A stretch of DNA of 64,000 bases from Nepenthes gracilis (Eukaryota > Streptophyta > Magnoliopsida > Caryophyllales > Nepenthaceae): positions 11,942,037 to 12,006,036 of the forward strand of contig BSYO01000004.1 of NCBI GenBank assembly GCA_033239525.1. The letters are read 5' to 3'. Under the pieces are notes generated by a model, which saw only the letters and a program-made list of their open reading frames with translations, did no database searches and was not told the DNA's origin. Positions 21,694 through 32,990 of this stretch are shown here, piece after piece. Positions within the stretch are counted from its first letter, which is position 1. Each line of letters starts with the position of its first letter. The position numbers and the translations under genes are program-made.

Positions 21694-24600
21694 ATGGCGA
21701 GATTGGTTCGACTAAGCTTTTTCGCTGCGCTTCTCTTCACACTTCTAGGTTTTGCTCATCCCTTCTATCTGTATAACACGTGTTGTTGCGTTTGTTGAGT
21801 AAGTAAGAAGCTATGTTGCATACAAATTCTCCAATCATCTCTTCTCAGTAATTAACTAGTAATGTGCGGATTTAACTTTATTAAGTCATTAATTACTAAA
21901 TTAGTAGAATGTGGGTAATAATCACTCCTCAATAGGTATAATCCTGGTTGCCAATAATACTTCCCTACGCTATCGAAAGAACGTACTTTATACTTAGGCT
22001 GGCATTACCAATACTTGCGTCTGAAAAAGACTCTACTGCCCATAATCTCTGTGTCTCATGTAGATACTACAGAGTTTTGCTTCTCTACAAACTTCAAATA
22101 TTGGAAAATGTAGGTGTATTTTTTTAGTTATCTATTCTGTGGTGTTCATTATGCTAGTCTTTTTTTTTCTCTCAAGTAGCTTTATCATACCGGCAAGTGT
22201 TTGTTATCTCTCCCATGTGGTTAATTTGGGCTTAAAATTTTGCATGCTGGCTGGACATTTCAGAGTTGGATAGTTGTTATAATGGTTTCCCAATGACAAT
22301 GCTACTTTATTCACATGAAGATCTAATGTCAATTGACTGGCAGAGGCTCCAGAAATGGCAAATGTATAGATATTAGTTACATTAGTGGGATAATTTCCTA
22401 GTTGAAAGCTTTATGCCTCACTTGGTGCAGTTTTTAGAGTCAAATCACTATCCTGGTTTTGTAATATAAGCTTTTTTGTTATCCGATTAATATGCATTTT
22501 GAAAGCAAAACCTTGAATGGAAAGTAAGGCAAAGTCTTGAAATTCTAGAATGTTGGGGTATAATTCTATTATTGACCTTTCCCCTAATAGTTTAAGCTTT
22601 TGTGATTACTAGTTCCTTGACATGGTATCATTGCAACTTTTGACCACTTGATCATGAATTTAATTCTTAAAATCCTCCAATAATAATAATAATAATATTA
22701 ATATTAATATTAGTAGTAGTAGTAGTAGTAGTGTTGTTATTATTTGTTTAAGGTATTGAGTGAGCCAAATCACTCTTCAAATGCAAAGGGAATTCAGGTG
22801 GGGGGCATGCTATAGTATAAAAACCATTCTTGAACTTTTGCCTCATAACACAGTTCCACAAATCGTTTAATGACTCGTGTTTTGTTCAGGTTTGATGGCT
22901 GATTGATAATGCTAAAAGATTTCACTCCTGTAATATCATAGTTTATGTTTCCAAATTATTGGTTGTTCATAGGTTATGTGGCAGAATTTTTCCCCTACCT
23001 TGTTCATTTGATGTCTTCTGCTTGATGGAGTCATATGTTAATGAGAACAAACTGTAAAACCTTTTCTGTTAGGGAGTAGCCAAACTGTGACATGGTTCTG
23101 TCATTTAAATTGTATGGAATAAAAGGAAGCATAATACACAACAACTAGAACAGAAAGTAAAAGTTGAAATTAGCTCAAAATTAACAGTTAAATTCCCTGG
23201 AACAAAAACCGGATATTGAGACTCTAACTCTGAACCTTCCCCATCTAATTCGAATTGTTTCTATCTTGCTTTAATGATGGCTCAAATAAGACATTGTGAA
23301 CCACATGGTAGTAGATATTAGAGGTTAGTTGCTTTGAGATGGCCAAATAACATTATATACTGTTCAATGTGTAATAGCAATACTTACTTATAAAAAATAA
23401 TGTGTAATATCAGGGTTTCTCCCCAGCCTAAGTGATTGAGATTCTCTTTATCAGAAACCTGAGCCTTATATTCACTTTCTTTTGGTCAAACCATCTATCT
23501 GGTTCCTCATTTACTAGCAACAAGACTGCAGGAGGAATGATCAGAGATATATATATGCACCTGAATTTACAAGAGAGCTACCTGTGAAACTTTGTTGCAG
23601 CAAATGCAGCCATAATCAATGACATAATTTGCAACAGTGAAAATGGATTTTTAATTGTATGTCAGGCAGCAGTTTAAATGCACCCTGTCAAGGGTATCCA
23701 GTAGTAGCTAGGAAAGAGCTTCATCATTGTCTTTACTGTGTAAAAAACTCTGGATTCTACTTCATTGAGTTAGATTCTTGCATGGGAGAAGGATATGATT
23801 CCCTGGTTGGTAAGGTTCCATTTGTTATTTAACAGCAGTGGCACAGAAGAGTTGTTTCTTTCTTTCTTTTATTGGGGTTGGCAATTTACATGATATTTTC
23901 CATTATTTTTTACAGACCTCTGTAAGGGAAGCACAATTGGAGTTTGTTATGGTCGAAATGCTGATGATCTTCCCACGCCTGATAAAGTGGCAGAGCTTGT
24001 TCAGAAGCACAATATTAAACATGTCAGGATTTATGATGCCAATATTCCTGTTCTCAAGGCCTTTGCAAATACTGGAGTTGAGCTTATAATAGGAGTTGCA
24101 AATTCAGATTTGCTGCCATTCTCTCAGTTCCAAACCAATGCTGATACCTGGCTGAAGAATAACATCCTTCCCTATTACCCATCCACGAAAATCACATATA
24201 TAACTGTTGGTGTGGAGGTCACTGAAGCTCCCAACAATGTTTCTGCTCTAGTTGTACCCGCGATGCAAAAGATCTTCACAGCATTGAAGAAAGCTGGCCT
24301 TCATAAGAAGATAAAGGTCTCAAGTACCCATTCTCTTGGGATTTTGTCCCGGTCATATCCACCATCAGCAGGCGCATTCAATAGTGAATATGCATTCTTT
24401 CTGAAACCCATGTTGGAGTTTCTTGTTGATAATCAGTCACCATTAATGGTTGACATCTATCCGTATTATGCCTACAGGGATTCCCCAAATAATGTATCCC
24501 TAGACTATGCATTATTTGAATTGTCATCAGAAGTTGTTGATCCAAACACTGGTTTGCTTTACACAAACATTTTTGATGCTCAGATCGATGCCCTTTATTT

Positions 24601-27600
24601 TGCGCTGATGGCTCTAAATTTCAGAACAATCAAAATTATGGTCACTGAAACTGGATGGCCCTCCAAAGGATCACCGAAGGAGAAAGCTGCAACTCCTGAT
24701 AATGCCCAGACTTACAACACCAATTTGATTAACCATGTCATTAACAATACTGGTACTCCTGCAAAGCCCGGGGAGGAGCTTGATGTCTATCTCTTCTCGT
24801 TGTTCAATGAGAACAGGAAGCCTGGGATGGAATCGGAGAGGAACTGGGGATTGTTTTACCCTGATGGTACAAGTGTGTATACCTTAGATTTTACAGGAAG
24901 AGGCATTTTAGCCACAAGCAGTGATGCAAATTCCACCAACTCCACTGGGACAACATGGTGCATTGCTTCCTCGACTGCTTCTGAAATGGATTTGCAAAGG
25001 GCCTTGGATTGGGCTTGTGGTCCGGGAAATGTTGACTGTACTGCAATCCAGCCCAGCCAGCCATGTTACGAACCTGACACTTTGGTTTCCCACGTTTCTT
25101 ATGCATTCAACAGTTATTACCAGCAGAATGGAGCTACCGATCTTGCTTGTAGTTTTGGAGGGGCAGGTGTTAAAGTTACAAAGAATCCAAGTAAGTTTCT
25201 CATTTTGTTGCGTCTCGATGCATTGCCCTTATCTGTGATATTGACATATCTTATCTCTTCCCTATAACAATACCCTGAGGATTACACATCTTACATGTAG
25301 AGTGATTTCAGATATGCCATAACTATACCTGGAGGACTTACATGTAGGGTGATCTGCAAAATTAGGACAACAACTTGGTACCAAATTGTCTACTGCTAGA
25401 TGCCTAATTACTTTGCTTGTAAAAGTAGGTGATCAAGTGCTTCATGTGTCAACGAGCAGGCCTTGATTTCTGGAGGGTTTTTTTCTTTTTCACGGGGAGG
25501 GATTGTTGTTGAAGGATTCTGAAATATGATGAATTCCAAAGTTCTGAACTCATTCAAAAGCAGAGAAAAAGAGATGTAAATGAAACATTGTGTGGTGTTC
25601 CAAACCTGGCCCATGACCACTGCTTGAATCCGACCATACAAAAAACCATAAATATCAAATTATCATCTAATAACCATACATGATAAAATATAACCATCAA
25701 AGTCTAAAATGCTTATACATCAAAATAGACATGGAGAATTATATAACCACAAAATCCAAATAAAACAAAACTAAAATACTCAATATCCGTGATACTAAGG
25801 TCCTAATGTATCCCTGTCTATGTACCGAGGCATCAAAAGTATCTGTGATACTGAGGTCTTTTTTTGAATTTTTAAAAAATCCTACTCAATATACGGTCAT
25901 AACAATAATAATAATATAATTCAATAACGATATAAATAAGTAACAACCATTATGTCAACTATGTACCAATTTTGATATCCTGAAAAACATTCACTAAGTC
26001 TTGATGAACCACAATCAATATACAGAGGTCTCAAAATATCCGTGATACTAAGATTCTCCTTTGAATTTTTGAGAAATCCAGCTCAACGTTAGGTTGTAAT
26101 AAGATGAGATATCAAATCTCCTTGTGGATCTTATTTTGCCCTTGTGATCAAAAATCGTATATTTACGCCCCCAACAATTGGTTAAGTACCACGAAATTAC
26201 TAGACAACTGTGATATCCTCACTATTTCTACAATCCACCCAAAGACTATACCTATAGCATATATATACCATCTATAATACCTATCGTCAATAATATCCTT
26301 AATATCATTCATACAATGGTCACAAGTCTATTGGTATTCCACCTCAAAAATCAATCGATTACCCTTATCTTTTAAAGAATGGCCTTTATGGCGCCCTATG
26401 CCGATTCCCACTTTCGCTCTTGCCTTGAGACTTCCTAGGGAAAAAAGTATACGATGGAATTACCCCTTATTCGCTTACTAGAGAGCTAACCTATAAGAGA
26501 GATTTTTTAAACGAAGCATGGCAATGCGTAATCACTAAACAAGACCACTAAATCAGTCTATTTGGCCTATAGCTATAGGTGATGACTCTTCCTATTTCAA
26601 AGAGAAATGATAACAGCGCAGTCTTTGCTATTGGTCACCTAGGAGTATTTAGCCTTGCAAGGTGGTCATTGCTGATTCACACGGGATTCCACGTGCCCCA
26701 TGCTACTTGGGTTAGAGCGTAAGCTAGTGATGCTTTCGGCTACTAGACTATCGCCATCTAAGGTGTGGCACTCCACCGCTTTGCCTAGTAGCACGACGCC
26801 TGTATTGCTCTTCCACAATCCCATTTTCACAGTTTAGGCTGCTCCCATTTCGCTCGCCGCTACCATGGGAAGTCTTAGCGTGAATAATTATTGATTTAGC
26901 TCCAGATCAGAATTAGACCAACTCTCGTTCATAAGAGTAGCCCCTCTTGCTTGTTTGTTAAACTATCCGTGGTGTTAGCTTTGATTGCCCCTACTGTTCG
27001 CTTGTCTTCAACCCTAGCCCTTCTCCTTTCCGGGTCTGGATTTTTCGCGTCGTTTCAGTCGTTGTGGTCGACGAGGAAGAAAGAAATGAATGAATGTTCT
27101 TTTTAAAAAATGTATAATAATACACCTACCGAGACGAAAGCCAAAGGTCAGTCTCGTAGGTGGACGTATCGAACCGAAATAAGATCTCAGATTGACATCT
27201 TGATATACTGATTTACCATAATAATAAATAGAGTCAATGGTGACTCCGCCGTGGGAAGAGCCGCTTCTTTCTTGCTTGATAGGGGGGGCTCCCATTCACC
27301 AACGCAGACTAAAAGTGCTCTCCGAACCGTGCTGGATAGTCACCCATCACACGGCTCTCAAACCTGTAAAAGGGCTGACCACATAAAAGTTCTATAAACT
27401 CCTATTCACGTGGAGACCTTGGTATTTTCACATACTTTCTTTTACTAAGCCATAGATTGCCAAAAATGTACTCACGCGATCCAAAAGGAACATAAAGATA
27501 ATCATGAATATCGAGAAATAACATGAACTTCTGAATGTCCCACATGGTCATCTCTTCTTAAGGCCACAACATTCTCCATTTAAAAAGTCTAGCCATAATA

Positions 27601-30321
27601 TTATTCTTTCCAATTATCCTTAATCAATCACGTAAAGTAATGATTTATAAATAAATTCAAAAATCTTCTAGTCCTAGCCGTATCACACGGCCACTAGTGA
27701 CTATGAAGTTTCCTCTTCCAACTTATTTTTCTAAGCCTAACTATGGAAATCTGTAGGATTTTCATCCAAATAATGTTATAACCATAAATATCAAGGATTT
27801 AATATCGTATTACACCCCCAAGGGTTCAGTCACCATTCCATGACATATCATATTGAATCTCTCTCTTTCTAACATATCAATTTATCACGCTTCATGAAAT
27901 TAACATGGAAACAATTTAGCATAACAAGTATAAAACAATTTAAACATACACCCTGGAATTTCTTTCACTTGACACACGGCCTACTTAGGAAGAGCACGAG
28001 AATATTTTTCTCTTATCTTCTATTATCAATTTAGTGTATGGTTTGTGTTTTGAAATCATGTCATCAATCCTCAACTCTTCCTAGTTCATTCAGCGACTAG
28101 GTTTTTACATGCTACTTTTTTACTAATTTAATTTTCAGGCATTTAAGGTAATTATGAAGTGCCATAATACTTCTATATAAACTTTATCAATTCCTAATAT
28201 TGGATTCCAAATTACGAATCCAAAGATTATCATGAACATGCTACTAGAACTGAAATAAGATATTGGAATCTATCATTTGAGATACCAATTCTCAACCGAA
28301 ATTATTAATTATCCTTTTAAATTATAGTTGGCTATTTTGATGTTCATTCCTTGACTGAGGCATATATGGATGCAGGACATGGATTTCCACAAGAAAAATA
28401 AAAAATTACTCACTAGAAATTTGAGAATAGAATACGAAAGGTCACAAGATTACTTGTTTTAGTATGGATGCTCTGCACTTTCCTCTTTTTTCGTCTCCTC
28501 AGTTCGTTCACTCCTTGGGCTTACTGCTCCCTCTTCTCTTAGATGCCAAGAAAAACAAAGGAAAGAAGGCTAGGCTCAAAGGTCTAATTTATAGATAGAA
28601 AGGAGTTGTATCTAGGTGGTTATTCCTCTTCTTAGGCTTATAAAATTAGGATGGAAGTTGCCTAAATTTTCCTCCCTTATTGGCAGCCAAAACCCTCTTA
28701 TTTTAGTAGCTAATTACTCACTGTCATTTGACTAACAAGGATTTAATTGACTATCTAGTTTAGTTGGTGAAATTTTGGACTTATTATTTACCAACATTTG
28801 ACTAATATTCTTTGTAAATCTTACTCCATCCGGCCACAATACTTCTAAAATTCAGCATAATCTTTCCTAAAAACTTGGATTTCTAGTTTTAGTTTCCCCT
28901 TCTAATTTCCCTCATTATCTCACTAAAATTAAGAGATATCTTAACCCAACCTTCTTACCAACAACCAAATAACGTTCTCTCCTCTCATTTGCCTGACTTT
29001 CCCTATATTGTAGCTAGCTAACAAAATTTATACTCCCAAAAATTGTGTTAACCATTCAACAAGTTACACTAATATTGCTCACACAGTGGGGCGGCTAAAG
29101 GGATGCAAATGGTTAAGGTAATCCTCAACTTCTAAGTTCCCTACATTTTTTCCTTATACATAATATTACTTATTTTAGCCCCTTGATCACCTGAGCATGA
29201 CTTAAGAATATAGGTATCCCATATATAGAAATAACTTCCAAAAATTAATAATAATTGCTAAGGTAGCTTCCTAAAAATAGGTCACCCTATAACTAACTAA
29301 ACTAAATGATAAGTTGGCCAAATCACTTTTAAAATCATCCTAAACTTAATAGCCTTCTAAACAAGGAAGTTATGGTTCCCTACTCAATAGGTTTACAGCA
29401 ACTAATTCTAACAACTTATAAGGTGGGTACAAAATTTGGATGACATCCTAATTGTAGTCAATCCTCTAGGAGTTAGAACAAAAATTAAGAGCCTCCTAAA
29501 ATTTAGGATAAGATTTGGTTAATATTAATGCTCTATGAACATATTCCCCTAAATGTAGCATGGTGAACCGGCCCCCTTTGCACAATAATATCTATGGCCC
29601 ACTAGCCTTATAAAACTCGACCCCATCAAAATTAATTAAACTTTTCTAATGAAATTACTAATAAATTATTCATATATATATAAATATTTCCGGAGATATT
29701 CAGAATGTAAAACATTGAGTGTCTGTTGAAGGGAGTATTAAACTGTCTAAAAGTGCTCTGCTGGTAAAAGCACTTGATCGCGTGCTTAATGCTGCATCAA
29801 CAAGAGTGTCCACATATCTGATTATTGAATGATGCAATTTTCATTTCCTGTTCTGGAGTTATGTACACTAATAATTTCTGTTATTATTGAAATTGAGAAA
29901 AATGGAAACTTATAAAGTTTTTTTTCCTGTTTTGGAATGTATATCACCAAAGATTATTCAACTACCAAGTCTGGTTCACTAGATATTTTGTATGGATTGG
30001 AATTCATTTCTTGAGAACTGACCAAGAACGAATTTTCCCTCTTCTTTTGTGCAGGCTATGATAACTGCATATATATGACTGCTGGGTATATTTCCGCTGT
30101 AGCACTTCAGCTTTTAATTTTCAATTTTTAGATGTCCTTATATTCCCATCATGTTTCTCCCCGCTGTAGTCTAATTTTGCCTACTTCCACGCAGGAGCAA
30201 AAAAACGGCTGCAAGTAATGTCAGTGCTACTCCTTTAGCTGCTGCTGCTTCCTCCGTTAACAGATTCGCTGCATGGATTTCTGGTTGCCTGCTCATATCC
30301 TTCTGTACTTTGTTCCTGTAA
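21694..30321 (+). CDS. GPI-anchored glucan endo-1,3-beta-glucosidase (GH17 + X8/CBM43)
   Basis: Exons are 21694-21748, 23916-25190, 30055-30085 and 30195-30321 (1488 nt, 495 residues), with GT-AG introns and consistent phases. Residues 1 to about 22 form a signal peptide ([15 protein letters not shown]). The GH17 domain spans roughly 24-345: Glu263 in VTETGWPS is the expected nucleophile, and Glu119 in TVGVEV is the expected acid/base, though the usual preceding Asn is Val. An Asn/Ser/Thr linker follows. An X8/CBM43 domain (about 364-453) has six cysteines (WC, AC, DC, PC, AC, NC). The Ala/Ser-rich tail and hydrophobic end ([15 protein letters not shown]) form a GPI signal. The protein should act on beta-1,3-glucan (callose) at the cell surface or plasmodesmata. 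It resembles the Arabidopsis At5g56590 type, from memory. No break is visible. Confidence 0.93.
21749..23915 (+). other. Intron 1 of the glucanase gene
   Basis: The donor is G|GTTTTG after the signal-peptide exon and the acceptor is TTTTTACAG at 23915. It contains a trinucleotide microsatellite, TAATAAT then AGTAGTAGT, at 22680-22735. No inserted element was recognised. Confidence 0.85.
25600..26369 (-). mobile_element. Repeat-like intronic sequence, unclassified
   Basis: The phrase ATCCGTGATACTAAG and its variants recur near 25785, 25840 and 26040, with GAATTTTT and AAATCC words after each. This indicates an internally repeated element, probably old LTR sequence. No ends were found. Confidence 0.35.
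26625..26873 (-). pseudogene. rrn26: Mitochondrial 26S rRNA fragment
   Basis: The minus strand holds conserved large-subunit rRNA words, including TGGAATCCCGTGTGAATCAG, AAGGCTAAATACTCCT and GTAGCGGCGAGCGAAATGGG. These belong to the 5' third of bacterial-type 23S rRNA. The stretch between them (GCGTCGTGCTACTAGGC..., GCATCACTAGCTTA) fits the plant mitochondrial gene as I recall it rather than the plastid one. Several conserved C or G positions are T or A here, as expected after cytosine methylation decay in the nucleus. It is too short to be functional. Confidence 0.75.
27014..27245 (-). pseudogene. rps3: Mitochondrial ribosomal protein S3 fragment
   Basis: The minus-strand frame reads [20 protein letters not shown], then [15 protein letters not shown] and [18 protein letters not shown]. 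This is the conserved N-terminal part of plant mitochondrial RPS3, encoded just after its intron. The frame ends at a TAG at about 27014, where rps3 similarity stops; the normal protein is several hundred residues longer. Upstream residues in the same frame come from the group II intron. It is a nuclear pseudogene fragment. Confidence 0.85.
27324..27357 (-). ncRNA. Group II intron domain V, remnant
   Basis: On the minus strand, GAGCCGTG...CACGGTTC forms a 34-nt hairpin with the size and arms typical of group II intron domain V. It lies about 90 nt upstream of the rps3 exon fragment, as expected for the rps3 intron's 3' end. It is a non-functional relic here. Confidence 0.75.
27380..29700 (-). 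mobile_element. Degenerate LTR-like sequence in intron 2
   Basis: The minus strand has a TATA-like TCTATAAATTAG at 28584-28595. About 120 nt downstream lies ACAAGTAATC, resembling the leader motif of the other LTRs, with a purine-rich stretch between. The ends, primer site and target duplication were not found, so the classification is weak. Confidence 0.4.
30086..30194 (+). other. Intron 3 of the glucanase gene
   Basis: This 109-bp intron runs from GTATAT to CCACGCAG and separates the last X8 cysteine exon from the GPI-signal exon. Confidence 0.85.
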
Positions 30322-30636
30322 ATTTTTGGCTGTAAATCGAGTGCCGTGTGGATTTCCAGCACGTAAGAACCACCTTGTTTTGCCATGTTGAAGATCGCCA
30401 GTATTTTCTGAGAAATTTCTGCAGATCAGCCCGCTTTTATGGTGCATCCGCTGTAAGAAATCTGTCCTCTCCTAATTTTGTATGATGTTAATGGGTAAGT
30501 TGTGAGAAGAGGAAACATGCCGCCTACTAACTGAACTAGAAATCTGTAATGCACATAAAACTAGCCAAACGTTAGTTCTGTTCTCTCTTATTTTGTCTTT
30601 TTTTTCCCCCTTTTATCTATTTTTGGGGTGGGTTTG
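30322..30636 (+). other. 3' untranslated and flanking region of the glucanase gene
   Basis: No gene lies here. No unambiguous AATAAA polyadenylation signal was seen. Confidence 0.5.
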
Positions 30637-31160
30637 GGATTATGGGTGAAAATACTGATATTGATATTGGTTGCAGTCATGATATGTACGATACCAGATT
30701 TTTCATATATATAAAAAAAAAAATTTATGACCATAATTTGAATTAATTATATACTTAAATTTGACTATATTTATTTATTTATTTGAAAGATTTTATTAAT
30801 TTTATTAAAATTAATCTTGATATTATTTTAAGTTATTAGTCGTAAACTTTTTTCCTCAATGCATGTTTGATGTCTCTGAAAAATTTTGACTTCAGATTTG
30901 TGAAGATTGAATGTGGTTTGGGAGCATGGATGAAAATACTAATGTTAGTATTGATGTTAATTGTAGTCATATTAATTAATACATATTAATATTGAATATT
31001 GGAAATAAAAAAATTTTCTTTTCACAACTACAATATAAATGGTTTATATGCCGAAAGCCAACCATATTTAATTACATATATTTAGTTAAAGAGTTGTAAT
31101 TAATTTTATATTCCTTTTAAGTAGCCAATTCTAAACTCTTTTATTTATATATGATATTTT
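30637..31160. repeat. Two diverged copies of a ~280-bp AT-rich repeat
   Basis: GGTTTGGGATTATGGGTGAA at 30628-30647 and a close variant at about 30912 each lead into AATACTGATATTGATATTGG-like text and then AT-rich sequence ending in TAAACT-TTTT-like words. The copies are old and have no clear ends. Confidence 0.5.
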
Positions 31161-31504
31161 TATAATTGATATGTTTAGGGATTCAGGTTGTATGGGTTAG
31201 AGAGGTGGTTAATCTCTCCACGATAGGTCGAGCTAGGGCTATTTAGTTCTTATTACTTTGAACTAGGATCCTATATAATATAATAAATGAATAAGAGGAT
31301 AGATAATTTGTGAGATTTATTCTCTAGTATATCTTCTGATGTTTAAATCAGAAATCTTTCTTAATTGATAAAAAATGCGAGAATATGAGAAAAATGCATT
31401 GATACATATTATGGGAGATTTAGTATTTGGATGTACTCGGTTAGGGAATGGCTTACGAATGGATAATTGAAATCCGATGAGTGCGTCCGGCCAATTGATG
31501 GTTT
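31161..31504. other. Intergenic, no gene seen
   Basis: No coding frame or repeat structure was recognised before the minisatellite. Confidence 0.5.
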
Positions 31505-31935
31505 GGAGATAGAGGACAAGATTAACTAAATGCGCCTGATTAGGGGGTAGTTTTAAGAGATGGAGGACTGCATTCTAGTGATGGTGTGCCCAGCCAAGGG
31601 GAGGATTAAAGAGATGGAGGACTGAGCTCTACTGGATGGGTCCTACCAGGGGCGATTTTGAGAGATGGAGGATTGGGCTCCGATGGTAGTGCACTCAATA
31701 AGGGGGTAGTTTAGAGATATGGAGGATCGAGCTCCGCCGGATGCACTCATCTATAAGGCAATTTTGAGAGATGGAGGATTAGGTTTTGGTGGTAGTACAT
31801 TTGGTCAGGAGGTAGTTTAGAGAGATAGAGGATTGAGTTTTGCTGAGGTATGCCCAATCAGAGGGCGGCTTAGAAAGATGAAGGATTGAACTCTACTGAT
31901 AGTGCGCCCAACCAGGGGACGACTTGGAGATGGTA
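31505..31935. repeat. 52-54 bp minisatellite, about 8 units
   Basis: The phrase GAGATGGAGGA[TC]TG begins each unit, followed by a variable middle and a GGGG(T/C)AGTTTA-like end. Units differ by 20-30% by eye, so the array is old. Confidence 0.85.
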
Positions 31936-32990
31936 GCTCTTGCAAGGAAGCAGCTAGCAAGAAGAGAAGAGTGATGCACTTGCTAAGGAGTGGCTAACTA
32001 TCGAGTACACCCGCAGAGAGGTGGCTATCCAGAAGAGGAAGAGGTTCCCGGGCACTAACGGTAAAGAGAAATGTCGCTCGCCAGTCCTTTCCTGACTGTA
32101 TATGGAGGGGGTTCTCTACGCCCTACTCTACGAGTCGTCTTCACTGGTCGGGATTGGTAATCGACAAGGAAGAACGATTCTAGCGAGAGGTAGCCCTGAG
32201 ACTAATTGTTGCGTGCCCTTGGTTGTTTTCCCTATTTTCCATTCTTGCGAGCTTGGACCGAGTTCCTTTCTATGATTCTCCTCATTTTTTCCTCTTCCCT
32301 AGAGTTTCGCTCTTAGCCAAATCCTGTCCTCTTGGAACTAAGGGCCTAGATTGACATAACCCTTCTCTGCAAAAGATTGGGGATATTTATAGAGCAGTGG
32401 TTGCTAAGCCTGCTTTGGGGCATACAATTGGCGGCGATTTCTCACTCAAATTTGCTAAGCTATCTCGATGATTTTGAGAATCAATTGTGGTGGCCCTGGT
32501 TCTACGGGGATACTCTTTCCTTTTTTGGAGCGATCATGAGGAATGCTATATGATAATTGCTTTCTTGGAGGCAATTCTCTTCTGATGTTCATCAAGCTAC
32601 CTTAATAATTATGGTAAGTGCCTCCCGTATACCTGCGTAGCTCTGACCAAGCTGTCTGTCATTAGGCTAGAGGAGCGCTCCGCGCCGTGATTGGCTGCAG
32701 GCGTCAGTAATTGCAATATGAAGGATCATGTACGAGCTGTAATCACTTGGGTATGTCTGTTAAGTTGGAGCATAATCGGTGATGTTGGGACACCCGTTTA
32801 TAAGCTGCATGTGGCAGGAGATATGGACAGCTCACGTCTCAATGGGCGATCTTCATGCAATCTTGGGCCTTCTCCTAGGCTATTGCTTTTGGACTGTTTT
32901 TCTACTGTGGGCTTGGACTCAAAGTCGAGCTATGGATACGAGATCTATCAATAATATATATAAATTTAGATTTTTTAAAGAATTTTAATA
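31936..32990. other. Moderately GC-rich non-coding stretch
   Basis: It continues in composition from the minisatellite. A plus-strand TATTTATAGAGC at 32386-32397 and purine and pyrimidine runs suggest an old LTR, but no ends were found. Open stretches at 32691-32988 match nothing I know. Confidence 0.35.

Larger units (their letters stand above)
26370..27375 (-). other. Nuclear insertion of mitochondrial DNA (NUMT)
   Basis: A roughly 1-kb block in intron 2 combines a piece of mitochondrial large-subunit rRNA, a piece of rps3 and the 3' end of a group II intron, all on the minus strand. The GC content and conserved words contrast with the AT-rich intron. Outer limits are approximate. The part at 26370-26620 is assigned only by proximity and could be other sequence. 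Confidence 0.75.
25191..30054 (+). other. Intron 2 of the glucanase gene, 4.9 kb, expanded
   Basis: The donor is A|GTAAGT and the acceptor TTTTGTGCAG. It falls within the X8 domain, between codons for the fifth and sixth cysteines. Inside it are repeat-like sequence (25600-26340), a mitochondrial DNA insertion (about 26370-27375) and an LTR-like stretch (27380-29700). The splice sites are intact. Confidence 0.85.

Noticed and set aside
23838..24089. Alternative plus frame across the start of exon 2
   Set aside because: It is out of frame with the GH17 domain and crosses the TTTACAG acceptor.
26625..26873. Plastid 23S rRNA origin
   Set aside because: The linker between conserved words fits the mitochondrial gene as I recall it, and the neighbouring rps3 and group II intron pieces are mitochondrial. 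A database match would settle it.
32691..32988. Two overlapping 69-87 codon plus-strand frames
   Set aside because: No known domain or splice context is visible, and they are adjacent to degenerate LTR-like sequence.
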